Assembly: GCA_016934035.1 (NCBI GenBank)
Contig: JAFGTP010000023.1
Span: forward strand, 1 to 64,000
Source of the DNA: Fidelibacterota bacterium
Lineage (GTDB): Bacteria > Fidelibacterota > UBA2242 > JAFGTP01
Length of the DNA: 64,000 nucleotides
Direction of reading: 5' to 3'
The notes under the pieces were generated by a model that saw nothing but the letters and a program-made list of their open reading frames with translations, was not told the DNA's origin and made no database searches. This document shows positions 7,640 to 17,379 of the stretch, one piece after another. The position numbers and the translations under genes are program-made. Position 1 is the first letter of the stretch; each line of letters starts with the position of its first letter.

Positions 7640-10600
7640 ATGCTAAGAAAAATATCAACATTGTTACTAATTGTGTTTACGGTCTGTTTATACTCGTCGG
7701 ATTCATTAACTGTCAGTGGCAGAATCGTTTCCATGTTCGGCAATGGGATATCATTCGCAAAGATCACCACTGTCGAAGGTGTTTCCACTCTCGCCAATAC
7801 AAATGGATATTATTCAATAAAAATTTCCATGGACGATACTCCAATTGACAATTTTGAAATTGATCCTGTTGAATATAAAAACTATTCTGTCAAAATTTTC
7901 AACCTAATCGGACAAAAAGTATTTGATGAGAAGTATCAGAATACTTCTTTTAAATCTTTTTCCTGGAATGGATATGATAAATCCGGTAATCAATTGAGCT
8001 CCGGTATCTATTTTTCCATATTGGAAATCAATAATAAAATCCTATACAGATCAAAAATTACAATAGTTGGTAATGAGGTATTAAATAAATTTCCCTTTTT
8101 GACATTTAATAATAGCCAACAAAATATACCCTCTTTGAGCAAAACCACTGAAATAGAACAATTTCTTTTTGATATTGAGGGCGAAGGATTTAATGCGCTG
8201 GTGGATTATCCTGTCAATGCCAGCAGTGATGGCGAAAATAACTATTCCGCAGAAGATATTGAAGTGAATCTTTTACCCATTCCTGATTTTTTAATATCAC
8301 CGGAATTTGGCAGTGTGGATACAATCTTCACTTTTGATGCCTCTGTCAGTTCCGATCCGGACAATGATGATGATGAAATGCAGTTTCGATGGGATCTTGG
8401 CAATGATGGGTCCTGGGAGCAGGATTTTTCAACCACAGCAACTTTTTCCCATCAATTCGCTGATACCGGCGAATATTTTATCCGGCTGATGGTCAAAGAC
8501 ATTGATGGTGAAACCGCAGAAATAGTGAAAAATCTCTATGTCATTGAAAATCCGGCGGTAAAACCTACTGCAGTGTTGAATATTACACCTTTAGCAGGAA
8601 CGATTGAGACGGATTTTACCCTTGATATTTCCGAAAGTCACCATGCCGGTGAAAATGACGATGATCTGGTTGCACGCTGGGATTGGGACAACGATGGTAG
8701 TTGGGATACAGAATTTTCAACCCAAAAGACCTTTGTAAAAAACTATGACACCCTAGGAAAATACATCATCAGAGTGGAAGTCAAAGACCTCAATGACCAA
8801 AGGGATATCGATATTGATTCTCTTGAAGTCCTGAATACACCACCCATTGCCATGTTGTCTGTCAGCCCGGATACTGTTTATGAAGGTGAAATGGTGACCT
8901 TCGACGCTACGGGTTCAGAAGACCTCGAAGATAAAACCGATATTGATGTGATGTTTGATAATGGAAATGGAACATGGGCGCCGGGTACATTGGACAAATT
9001 TCAGTCCCGGGCAATTTATCCTCTAATCGAAACTTCGTCGGTCCACTACACTATCCGTGTCAAGATTACCGATTCACATGGTGCGGAAACCATAGCCCAG
9101 AAAACTTTAACAGTCCTACAGGTTCCCAACACCGGCCCGGTTGCAGGTTTCATTGTAACACCAGATTCCGGGACAACCATGACCCCTTTTACCTTTGATG
9201 CTTCGACCTCCACTGATGAAGATGATCCGATTGATAGTCTCCGGTTTAAATGGGACTTTGAGAATGACGGCGTCTGGGACACAGAATATGACCATACAAA
9301 CACTATCACCCATCAATTTGATACCAGTGCTGTTTACACTATAAAATTGTCTGTCATGGATACCGATGGTGCTGAAGATCAGACAACCGTTAGTGTAAAA
9401 GTTACCAATGATATACAGACCGGCACAGTGACCGATATCGATGGAAACATCTACAAAACTGTCAAAATTGGCGACCAGTGGTGGATGGCTGAAAACCTGA
9501 GAGTGACCCGCTATCGGAATGGAGAGGATATTGACACCCTGCAGTGTTGGAACCCTGATGACAGTTTATTAACCTTACTGGGGCGTTTTTACTCTTGGGA
9601 TATAGCCACTGATTATCATTATATTGCTCCGGAAGGCTGGCATGTTCCAAACAATGAAGAATGGGAACAATTGATAAGTTTTCTGGGTTCGCAAGCTGGT
9701 AATAAACTCAAATCCACCACCGGATGGAATGACGGTAAAAATGGTACTGACGAGTGGGAATTTAATGGATATCCGGCAGGAGAAGCCAATTATGTAGAAC
9801 ATAGCCAAATTTCCTATTTTTATAATCAGGGTGAACAGGCAAATTATTGGTCCAGGGACAAAAACGGCACTGGAGGTTCGCACTATTATTTACAGGCTAA
9901 TTCTCCAAGCTTAAATCATTTTGGCTGGGGACAAAATACAACAACTAAAGGATATTCAATTCGTTGTGTCAAAGGCGAATATGAACCGGATACAGAAAAT
10001 CCAGTTATTACCATTATTAATCCGACTGAAGGAGAGGAAATCAGTTATTATGTGATGTTTAATTCAGTTCGTGTGACAGCAACGGATAATATTGTTGTTA
10101 CCCATGTTGTTTTTGAAATAGATTCCGCCGGCTCCTTTGTTAAGATAGGAGAAGACAATAATCATGATAATAATGAATTTGTCATTTATTTTGATTCACG
10201 AACCTATGCAAACGGAGCACACACAATTCGCGCAACGGCTTTTGATGTTTCTGGAAACAGTGCCACGGCAACTGTTAATATTACGATTAATAATTTTATT
10301 ATTGATACCGGTACGATGACGGATGTTGATGGAAATGTCTATAAAACCGTAAAAATTGGGGATTACTGGTGGATGGCAGAAAACCTCAAAGTCACGAGAT
10401 TCAGAAACGGTTCTTTTATTCCCGAAGGTCAGATTTCAACCTATAACGGCAATAATTACATCGATACTTACGGAAGGTTATATACCTGGGATGCAGCCAA
10501 GGATGTTCAGCAACTGGCCCCGGAAGGATGGCACATTCCGACGATCAGTGAAGTTCAGCAATTGTTGCCCTATGTCAATACTGCCAGTGGTTATTTGCTC

Positions 10601-11710
10601 AAATCAACAACAGGCTGGGAAAATGGCGGTAATGGCGTTGATTATTATGGATTTAATGCTTTGCCTGGTGGAAAAAGCCTCGATGGCAATTGGGTACAAT
10701 ACATCGGGACCAACGCCTATTTCCTGACAGCTACAGAATATCCCGGCGACAAGTTGGTCTACTGGTCGATATCCACCGCGGACAGAGCCTATGACTTTCC
10801 GGGTCTCCAGACAGATTTTTATTCCATTCGATGTATCAGGGATTATGAAACCGATGAGGTTGATCCTTATGTGATTTTTGCCTCTCCAACCGATGAGGAT
10901 GTTGTATCAAATTATATTGATATCAGTGTGTTAGCCGATGACAATGTTGGAGTTACTTCTGTAAAATTTGAATACATAAAAGATGAAATACTGACCCAAA
11001 TCGGAACCGATGCGATACCGGAAAATGGAAATGAATTCAGTTTAAGTTGGAATACACGAGAAGTGGAAAATGGAAATTATTCGATAAAAGTCACGGCTTA
11101 TGATGCCGAGGGAAATTATGCCTATAAATATATCAGTATTACCATTGACAATCCTGTATTTGAAACCGGAACGGTTACAGATAATGATGAAAATGTTTAT
11201 ATAACAGTCAAAATCGGTGATCAGTGGTGGATGGCCGAAAATTTAAAAGTTGAAACATTTAGAAATGGTGATGGAATTCTTGCTGATAAAGTCTATGGTA
11301 ATAATGATAGCAATGAAGATATTTACGGCAGACTTTATACTTGGAATGATGTTAATGATTCACGCGAAATTGCACCTGAAGGTTGGCATATCCCAACTGA
11401 GACAGAATTTAGGACCCTCCTTGATTATATTGGTATTCATCCTGGAACAAAATTAAAATCCACAAGTGGCTGGAATAATGACGGGAATGGTACTGATGAT
11501 TTTGGGTTTGCCGGTTTGCCGGGTGGTTATATGGAAAGTGATGGCAATTCCACAGGACTAGGCATTTATGCCAGTTTCTGGACTGCTACTGAAATTGATG
11601 CAAATGGTGCTGCATCCTTCTTTTTGGCAGCAAATAATACTGAGGAAATTTATGGTTCCAGCCATAAATGGCGTTGTCTCTCCATCCGCTGTGTGAGGGA
11701 TGCCGACTAA
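7640..11710 (+). CDS. Large secreted PKD/FISUMP multidomain protein
   Basis: A 1356-residue exported protein, start chosen at 7640 behind GGAGG (an in-frame ATG lies 51 bases upstream). Order: signal peptide (1-20), a carboxypeptidase-regulatory-like segment (about 25-65), a FlgD-like module (about 70-145, VKIFNLIGQKVF...SGIYF), four PKD-like domains (about 213-590, e.g. FTFDASVSSDPDNDDDEM), then three FISUMP domains at about 594-781, 891-1068 and 1176-1356. Each FISUMP domain has the VKIGD(Q/Y)WWMAENL motif and APEGWH(V/I)P, and Ig-like spacers sit between them. FISUMP domains are lipoprotein or surface domains of unknown function known from Fibrobacter and relatives. The FlgD-like module is near the N-terminus, not at the end. 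Likely a surface adhesin or structural protein. Confidence 0.85.
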   Translation: MLRKISTLLLIVFTVCLYSSDSLTVSGRIVSMFGNGISFAKITTVEGVSTLANTNGYYSIKISMDDTPIDNFEIDPVEYKNYSVKIFNLIGQKVFDEKYQNTSFKSFSWNGYDKSGNQLSSGIYFSILEINNKILYRSKITIVGNEVLNKFPFLTFNNSQQNIPSLSKTTEIEQFLFDIEGEGFNALVDYPVNASSDGENNYSAEDIEVNLLPIPDFLISPEFGSVDTIFTFDASVSSDPDNDDDEMQFRWDLGNDGSWEQDFSTTATFSHQFADTGEYFIRLMVKDIDGETAEIVKNLYVIENPAVKPTAVLNITPLAGTIETDFTLDISESHHAGENDDDLVARWDWDNDGSWDTEFSTQKTFVKNYDTLGKYIIRVEVKDLNDQRDIDIDSLEVLNTPPIAMLSVSPDTVYEGEMVTFDATGSEDLEDKTDIDVMFDNGNGTWAPGTLDKFQSRAIYPLIETSSVHYTIRVKITDSHGAETIAQKTLTVLQVPNTGPVAGFIVTPDSGTTMTPFTFDASTSTDEDDPIDSLRFKWDFENDGVWDTEYDHTNTITHQFDTSAVYTIKLSVMDTDGAEDQTTVSVKVTNDIQTGTVTDIDGNIYKTVKIGDQWWMAENLRVTRYRNGEDIDTLQCWNPDDSLLTLLGRFYSWDIATDYHYIAPEGWHVPNNEEWEQLISFLGSQAGNKLKSTTGWNDGKNGTDEWEFNGYPAGEANYVEHSQISYFYNQGEQANYWSRDKNGTGGSHYYLQANSPSLNHFGWGQNTTTKGYSIRCVKGEYEPDTENPVITIINPTEGEEISYYVMFNSVRVTATDNIVVTHVVFEIDSAGSFVKIGEDNNHDNNEFVIYFDSRTYANGAHTIRATAFDVSGNSATATVNITINNFIIDTGTMTDVDGNVYKTVKIGDYWWMAENLKVTRFRNGSFIPEGQISTYNGNNYIDTYGRLYTWDAAKDVQQLAPEGWHIPTISEVQQLLPYVNTASGYLLKSTTGWENGGNGVDYYGFNALPGGKSLDGNWVQYIGTNAYFLTATEYPGDKLVYWSISTADRAYDFPGLQTDFYSIRCIRDYETDEVDPYVIFASPTDEDVVSNYIDISVLADDNVGVTSVKFEYIKDEILTQIGTDAIPENGNEFSLSWNTREVENGNYSIKVTAYDAEGNYAYKYISITIDNPVFETGTVTDNDENVYITVKIGDQWWMAENLKVETFRNGDGILADKVYGNNDSNEDIYGRLYTWNDVNDSREIAPEGWHIPTETEFRTLLDYIGIHPGTKLKSTSGWNNDGNGTDDFGFAGLPGGYMESDGNSTGLGIYASFWTATEIDANGAASFFLAANNTEEIYGSSHKWRCLSIRCVRDAD

Positions 11711-11750
11711 AAAGTGCCAGAAGTGCACTAAAATTTAAAGTTTTATGTTG

Positions 11751-11782
11751 AGCCTGTCATTTTGGTGGCAGGCTTTTTTTTT
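11751..11782 (+). terminator. Rho-independent terminator after the FISUMP gene
   Basis: AGCCTGTCA pairs with TGGCAGGCT (one G-U pair) and is followed by nine T's. It lies 40 bases after the stop. The rest of the gap to etfB (11783-11982) is AT-rich with no gene seen. Confidence 0.85.
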
Positions 11783-11982
11783 GATATATGCCTCTGTAAG
11801 GAAATATTTTTTCTGACAAAAAACACGAATATGTTGATTTATAAGTCCTGAAATGGTTAAACTACCGCTTAATTTTTTTGATAACAATGATGAAATAACT
11901 AACCACTGAATACACTGATCTAGACAGATAATAAATGAAAATTCATTGTGATTCTGTGGCTAATTCTTTTTCAGGGGAAATA

Positions 11983-12840
11983 ATGAAAAAAATAGTCGTT
12001 TTAGCAAAACAGGTTCCCGATACAGCCAACATTACCGGCCAGGCGATGAAGGAAGACGGAACGGTCAATAGGGCCAAATTACCAGCCATTTTCAATCCGG
12101 AAGATTTGAACGGATTGCAGATGGCGCTGGATATAAAATCAAAAATAGGCGCCGAAGTCCATGTGATAACCATGGGCCCGCCTCGTGCAACAGAAATTCT
12201 GAAACATTCACTCTATCTTGGTGCTGACAAAGTTTATCTGGTTTCCGATATGAAATTTGCCGGTGCTGATACTTTAGCCACATCTTATGTACTTTCTGAG
12301 GCTGTGAAAAAAATCGGCAATGTGGATATGGTCATTGCCGGACGTCAGGCCATTGATGGTGATACTGCCCAGGTAGGCCCTCAGGTAGCAGACAAAGTGG
12401 GTTTCAACCTGATTACTTATGTATCGAAACTTAAAGAAGTTACCGATGACTTTGTCATTGTGGAACGAGATGGTGAAGTCCAGACAGAAGAGATCAAATC
12501 TCATTACCCTCTTTTGCTGACTGTCTGTGAAGAAGCCAATGAACCGGGCTATCCCAACTGTACAAACATAAGAAATTATTTTAAAGCGGATATCGCAGAA
12601 AATTTTTCACCGGAAGAGCGGTTAAAAGCCGAATTAAAAGGTCTGGTGATTCCCCTGTTCAACGCTGAAAACATGGAACTGGATGTTGAAAAATGTGGAC
12701 TGAGCGGGAGCCCCACCAAAGTGAAAAAGATCAAAAGCATTACCCTGACCGGCGGCGATCTGGAAATGTTCAATGCGGATAATACAGGAATCAAAATGTT
12801 GATTGATGATATCATGAAAGAATACACAGAGGCAAACTAA
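11983..12840 (+). CDS. etfB: Electron transfer flavoprotein, beta subunit
   Basis: A 285-residue ETF beta subunit that forms a heterodimer with EtfA and passes electrons to or from acyl-CoA dehydrogenase. The start was set at 11983 behind AGGGGA rather than the in-frame ATG 48 bases upstream. AIDGDTAQVGP at 123-133 is the form seen in ETFs of anaerobes that bind a second FAD and bifurcate electrons; canonical respiratory ETFs have a different sequence here and bind AMP. The stop overlaps the etfA ATG by one base (TAATG). No ferredoxin or quinone reductase gene is nearby to fix the electron partner. Confidence 0.93.
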   Translation: MKKIVVLAKQVPDTANITGQAMKEDGTVNRAKLPAIFNPEDLNGLQMALDIKSKIGAEVHVITMGPPRATEILKHSLYLGADKVYLVSDMKFAGADTLATSYVLSEAVKKIGNVDMVIAGRQAIDGDTAQVGPQVADKVGFNLITYVSKLKEVTDDFVIVERDGEVQTEEIKSHYPLLLTVCEEANEPGYPNCTNIRNYFKADIAENFSPEERLKAELKGLVIPLFNAENMELDVEKCGLSGSPTKVKKIKSITLTGGDLEMFNADNTGIKMLIDDIMKEYTEAN

Positions 12841-13847
12841 TGAAAACTATTGTATATATTGAAAAAAATCCGGTGACGGGCAAATGTCGGTTTGTCAGCC
12901 TGGAACTAGCCTACAAAGCCTACACCATGATGCAGGAATTCAATGGCGAAGTCCTGGGTGTTTTTGTCGGCGACCATTTACCCGAAGATGCCGACAAATT
13001 GTTTCATTACGGACTTGATAAACTCATCTACTTCACCAATGAAAATTTGAAAAATTTGCAATCCCTTGCCTATAAAAATATAATAGAACAAATCATTCGG
13101 CAGGAAGAGCCGGATATTGTGCTTTTTGGTGCCACCCACAATGGACGGGATATTGCGCCATTGATCGCATCATCTCTCAAAACCGGTCTGACGGCTGATT
13201 GTACGCAACTCTTTATCGATGACCTGGAATACAAGGATGAATATAAAGGCAAATGCCTCTACCAGGTACGCCCGGCTTTTGGCGGTAATATTCTGGCAAC
13301 AATCATCACCCCAGACAATCGCCCGATGATGGCAACTGTCCGTGAAGGCGTCATGTCATTACCCGATACAAAACTGGATAAAAAAGGCGTTATGCAGGAA
13401 GCCAATATTGATTTTTCCATGGAATGGGTTCGCAGCGAATTCCTTTCCGTAGTCCCCAAAAAGTCGACCGTCAATTTTGGTTCGAAAAATATTATTGTTG
13501 CCGGTGGCGCCGGAGTGGGCAGCAAAGAAAATTTTGACATGCTCCACAAACTGGCGGCATTGCTGGACGCGGAAGTGGGGGCCAGCCGCGCGGCAGTGGA
13601 TTTCGGTTATGCCGAAAAAGCCCGGCAAATCGGCCAGACGGGTTCGGTAGTAAGACCAAAAATTTACATCGCAGCCGGAATTTCTGGCCAGATACAACAT
13701 CGTGCGGGCATGGAAGAATCCATGAAGATCATCGCCATCAATACAGACCCCAATGCACCTATCTTTAACATTTCGCACAAAGGAATCGTCGGCGATGTCA
13801 AAGACGTCATACCCAAAATGATTCAAATGCTCAGAGAGGAAGAATAA
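12840..13847 (+). CDS. etfA: Electron transfer flavoprotein, alpha subunit
   Basis: The 335-residue partner of EtfB. The C-terminal FAD domain shows SRAAVDFGYAEKARQIGQTG, VVRPKIYIAAGISGQIQHRA and IAINTDPNAPIF, the conserved FAD-binding segments of the family. There is no N-terminal ferredoxin extension of the kind found in some bifurcating EtfA proteins. It overlaps both neighbours by one base (TAATG), so the three genes form a tightly coupled operon. Confidence 0.95.
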   Translation: MKTIVYIEKNPVTGKCRFVSLELAYKAYTMMQEFNGEVLGVFVGDHLPEDADKLFHYGLDKLIYFTNENLKNLQSLAYKNIIEQIIRQEEPDIVLFGATHNGRDIAPLIASSLKTGLTADCTQLFIDDLEYKDEYKGKCLYQVRPAFGGNILATIITPDNRPMMATVREGVMSLPDTKLDKKGVMQEANIDFSMEWVRSEFLSVVPKKSTVNFGSKNIIVAGGAGVGSKENFDMLHKLAALLDAEVGASRAAVDFGYAEKARQIGQTGSVVRPKIYIAAGISGQIQHRAGMEESMKIIAINTDPNAPIFNISHKGIVGDVKDVIPKMIQMLREEE

Positions 13848-15544
13848 TGACCCGAAATTTTTATCATGAAAGCAGAGAATTCTATCTCAGACAATTTAAT
13901 CTGTTTGATATTATCAAAGACCTGGAAAATGATTTTTTGGGCGAAGATTCCTTTGCAAGTCCGGGAGAAGCCTGGGAATATTATGATATGGTGCTGAAAA
14001 ATGCCGGCGATATCTGCGCAAATTTCATCTGGCCCCGGTCAGAGGAAGTGGATGTTCATGGGGCGGTCCTGGAAGACGGCGTTGTCAGCTGGGCGCCCGG
14101 CACAGTGGAAAATATGAAGGTACTTGGAGACGCGGGCTATCTCGGGGGAACATTGCCGAAAAAATATGGCGGTTTGAATCTGCCTGCCACCGTTAATAAT
14201 GTGATTGTGGAAATGGTTTCCCAGGCTGATGCCAGTCTCATGAATCTCTTCGGCTTGCAGGACATCGCAGTCACTATTTACAAATTCGGAAATGAAGAGC
14301 AAAAGGACCGTGTACTGCCAAAATTCTGTAAAGGCGAAGTCAGTGGCTCCATGGCATTGACTGAACCCGATGCCGGTTCTGACCTTCAGGCCGTGGCTTT
14401 GAAAGCTATTGAAAAAGATGGGAAATGGTACCTTGACGGTGTTAAACGCTTCATCACCAATGGTTCCGGTGAAGTTTCACTGGTTCTTGCGCGTTCGGAA
14501 GCCGGTTCCAAAGGCGGTCGTGGCCTGAGTATGTTCCTCTATGAACGTTATCGGGATGACAACATGATTGTTCGTCGAATCGAAGATAAACACGGTATTC
14601 ACGGTTCTCCTACCTGCGAATTGCAGTTCAATATGGCGGAGTGCGAATTGGTTGGCAAACGGAAGTTTGGGCTGATCAAATATGTTATGTCTTTGATGAA
14701 TGGTGCGCGACTGGCTGTTTCTGCACAGGCCCTGGGAATCGCTCAGGCTGCCTTTGATGAGGCTGTGAAATATGCCAATGAACGAGAACAGTTCGACAAA
14801 ACTTTGGTCCAGATGCCTGCTGTATATCAAATGCTGAAAGAAATGCAGGTGGAAATTGAAACTTCCCGTTTATTGCTTTACAGAACTTCCCTGGCAGTCG
14901 ATTATATGGATATGTATGAACGCAAAGAAGAAAAAGGTGAAGATGTCAGGGAAGAATTGAAAAAAGCCAAGGCCATGGCGGACTTTCTGACACCACTCTC
15001 AAAATTTGTCACCACGGAAATGGCTAATAAAGTGACTTATGATGCGGTCCAGATTCATGGCGGATGTGGTTATATGAAAGATTTTCCTGTGGAAAGATTG
15101 AGCAGGGACGCCCGAATCACCAACATTTACGAAGGGACAACACAACTTCAGGTGGTGGCAGCTATGGCCAGTATCAAAGCCAATGTGATGGGTGAAGAAT
15201 TCACAACATTCAAAAATACAGCACTTGGAAGATTTACTTCTGAACATGTAGAAATCAGCAAATGGATGGATGAATACTATGAACTTTTTGAGTTTGTGAA
15301 AGACCAGAAAAACAGAGAACTTTTTGATTATGTGGCAAATTACATCACAGAAATCGTTTCTATTCTATACCGATTGATGTTGCTGGCGCCAATTGCTGAC
15401 AAACACGAAGAAAAAGCGGAAATTTTCAAATTTTACTTCACCAAATCCAAAAGCAGAATTGCCTATCTGCATTTACTGACGCGGGACATCTTTGCAAATT
15501 ACCATCAATCTGTTGATGAACTGAAAGCAGATTTTATTCGATAA
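13847..15544 (+). CDS. Acyl-CoA dehydrogenase (long form)
   Basis: A flavin acyl-CoA dehydrogenase that forms, or in reverse reduces, the alpha-beta double bond of an acyl-CoA, with EtfAB as partner. MALTEPDAGSDLQA near 171 is the FAD/substrate signature, GARLAVSAQALGIAQAAFDEA is the C-terminal domain signature, and Glu429 in IYEGTTQLQ is the expected catalytic base. At 565 residues it is about 180 longer than the usual short-chain enzymes; the extra C-terminal helical region resembles the DmdC-like subgroup. The substrate cannot be told from sequence. A terminator follows. Confidence 0.92.
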   Translation: MTRNFYHESREFYLRQFNLFDIIKDLENDFLGEDSFASPGEAWEYYDMVLKNAGDICANFIWPRSEEVDVHGAVLEDGVVSWAPGTVENMKVLGDAGYLGGTLPKKYGGLNLPATVNNVIVEMVSQADASLMNLFGLQDIAVTIYKFGNEEQKDRVLPKFCKGEVSGSMALTEPDAGSDLQAVALKAIEKDGKWYLDGVKRFITNGSGEVSLVLARSEAGSKGGRGLSMFLYERYRDDNMIVRRIEDKHGIHGSPTCELQFNMAECELVGKRKFGLIKYVMSLMNGARLAVSAQALGIAQAAFDEAVKYANEREQFDKTLVQMPAVYQMLKEMQVEIETSRLLLYRTSLAVDYMDMYERKEEKGEDVREELKKAKAMADFLTPLSKFVTTEMANKVTYDAVQIHGGCGYMKDFPVERLSRDARITNIYEGTTQLQVVAAMASIKANVMGEEFTTFKNTALGRFTSEHVEISKWMDEYYELFEFVKDQKNRELFDYVANYITEIVSILYRLMLLAPIADKHEEKAEIFKFYFTKSKSRIAYLHLLTRDIFANYHQSVDELKADFIR

Positions 15545-15557
15545 TAATTTTATTTAT

Positions 15558-15590
15558 ACCTCTGAGGTTATTAGCCTCAGAGGTTTTTTT
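15558..15590 (+). terminator. Rho-independent terminator after the ETF/ACAD operon
   Basis: Perfect 10-bp stem (15558-15567 with 15575-15584), seven-base loop and a T run to 15590, starting 14 bases after the stop. Confidence 0.9.
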
Positions 15591-15750
15591 ATATCCTGAT
15601 CGATATTAAAAAAGTGAGATATTAATTTTAAAACAGAACGTTGGGCAGTCATTTTAAGATGCACGATTCTTTTTATTTGTATCTTGATTCTCAATTCCAT
15701 ATTTTTCAGTTATACAAAGATTTTATCAAATAATCATAGTGCGAGGAGTT

Positions 15751-17178
15751 ATGGATAGGTTAATCAAATTTAGTGTATTGCTGATCTTATGTCTGAATAT
15801 TGGTTTGCTGGCGCAGAATAAGTTTAAACTTGATGATGCCCAGCCGGGTGAAAAATCGACAATAGCGGTGTTGCCCCTTGATAATAATGGCGTTACAGAA
15901 GCCGAAGCCAAGGCCCTGACTGAGCGTCTCAGCATTGAGATCGTCCGCCATAACAAGTATGAGGTGATGGAGCGCCAGAAAATGAACTCCATACTTAATG
16001 AAATGTCCTTTCAACTTTCAGATTGTACTTCCGATGAATGTGCCATTGAGATCGGGCAGATGATCGGTGTGGAAAAAATGGTAGCCGGTTCTGTCAGTAA
16101 AGTGGGTGAATATTATACAGTCAGTGCCAGGATCATCGATGTGGAAACCAGCCGTATAGAACTGACCGGCATTGTGGACATGGAGGGCACCATTGGGCAG
16201 GTGCTGACCAAAGCGATCCCTTCCATCGCAAAACAACTTTGCCAGGCGGAAGAACCAGGTTTTGACAATGCCATGGTAGAGAAAAATGTCGGATACCTGA
16301 AAATCGGCTCCACACCGCCGGAGGCCAGTGTTTTTGTCAACAATATGCTGGTTGGCATCACGCCCCTGACTGTTGAACTGAATCCTGGAGTGGAAAATAT
16401 CGTTCGTGTAGCCAGAGAAGGTTTTGCCCCCTGGCAAAAAACCTATACCGTTGAAGTTTCACAGGTTGTTGAAATCAATGTGAAAATGATTCGGGAAGTG
16501 GTGGAACCGGACCCGGTTGTTATCGATGAGCCGGAAGAAGAGAAAGAGCGTCCCCGCCGTAAGGGAAACAGAGCTTTTCGTTTGAGTTTTCTTTCCTCAA
16601 CCTCTGTTGAGGGGCTCAATTCCCATGTTGACGGTATCGGTGGAAATCTTTTGTTTGAAATGTACCCCATGCAGGTTGCAAATTTTCAGGGACTTGAAAT
16701 CAGTTCCGGGCAGAGGTTTGCCAAACAGTTTTACATGGATTTCAGTATCGGTGTCATGATTAGCCAGCCGGATGACAAAAACCGTTCTGACATCGTCCGT
16801 TATTCCGATTTAGAAATTGCCTATTACATGCCCTATTTAATGCTGGATGCACGGTTTTATCCTTTACCGGATGGAATTATTAATCCTTATGCAATTATCG
16901 GATTTGGCTACAATTACATGATGCTTGATGTGCTCATTGATGATGAGGCTGAGGCCGGAGTGGGGTACGCTTCCGGGAATTTTAAATTAGGCCTGGGCCT
17001 GGATTTGAAACTAACCCCGGGCTTTGGAGTTGGGATAGAATATGATATTTTGGGGACCAATATGAAATTGACCGAGGCTGGCGATGATGCACCTTTGTTT
17101 AAAAGGGCGGGATTAAAGGAAATTGACCTGGACAAAGGTCACTTTAAAATTCAACTCAATTTTTACAGCCGACAATAA
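15751..17178 (+). CDS. Secreted CsgG/LpoB-like, PEGA and beta-barrel fusion protein
   Basis: A 475-residue envelope protein. The ATG at 15751 follows GCGAGGAG; a GTG at 15739 in frame is less likely. The signal peptide ends near LLAQ. Residues about 30-160 (IAVLPLDNNGV, YEVMERQKMNSIL, DECAIEIGQMIGVEKMVAGSV) resemble the FlgO/CsgG/LpoB fold found in curli-secretion and outer-membrane lipoproteins. A PEGA domain follows at about 180-245 (VNNMLVGITPLTVELNPG). After a charged linker (EEEKERPRRK) the last 200 residues alternate like an outer-membrane beta-barrel and end NFYSRQ. It probably sits in the outer membrane with its CsgG-like part in the periplasm. It has its own terminator, so it may be transcribed alone. 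Function unknown. Confidence 0.75.
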   Translation: MDRLIKFSVLLILCLNIGLLAQNKFKLDDAQPGEKSTIAVLPLDNNGVTEAEAKALTERLSIEIVRHNKYEVMERQKMNSILNEMSFQLSDCTSDECAIEIGQMIGVEKMVAGSVSKVGEYYTVSARIIDVETSRIELTGIVDMEGTIGQVLTKAIPSIAKQLCQAEEPGFDNAMVEKNVGYLKIGSTPPEASVFVNNMLVGITPLTVELNPGVENIVRVAREGFAPWQKTYTVEVSQVVEINVKMIREVVEPDPVVIDEPEEEKERPRRKGNRAFRLSFLSSTSVEGLNSHVDGIGGNLLFEMYPMQVANFQGLEISSGQRFAKQFYMDFSIGVMISQPDDKNRSDIVRYSDLEIAYYMPYLMLDARFYPLPDGIINPYAIIGFGYNYMMLDVLIDDEAEAGVGYASGNFKLGLGLDLKLTPGFGVGIEYDILGTNMKLTEAGDDAPLFKRAGLKEIDLDKGHFKIQLNFYSRQ

Positions 17179-17201
17179 TTCAAAAAATACATTCAAAACA
17201 C

Positions 17202-17238
17202 AGGCTGGTCCTTTATCTTTTGGGCTAGCCTTTTTTTT
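17202..17238 (+). terminator. Rho-independent terminator after the PEGA/barrel gene
   Basis: AGGCTGGTCC (17202-17211) pairs with GGGCTAGCCT (17222-17231) through two G-U pairs, followed by eight T's. Confidence 0.85.
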
Positions 17239-17379
17239 ATATCGGAACAATAGACCGGACTTTTTCGTTTTAAACCAGGCGGACTGATATGAGTTCTCGA
17301 AATTATTGTTAATATTTTGTTCGGCTTTTATTAAATTTGGCCGCTTGAAAAGAGGGAACTGTAATAATGGAGAAAATCA

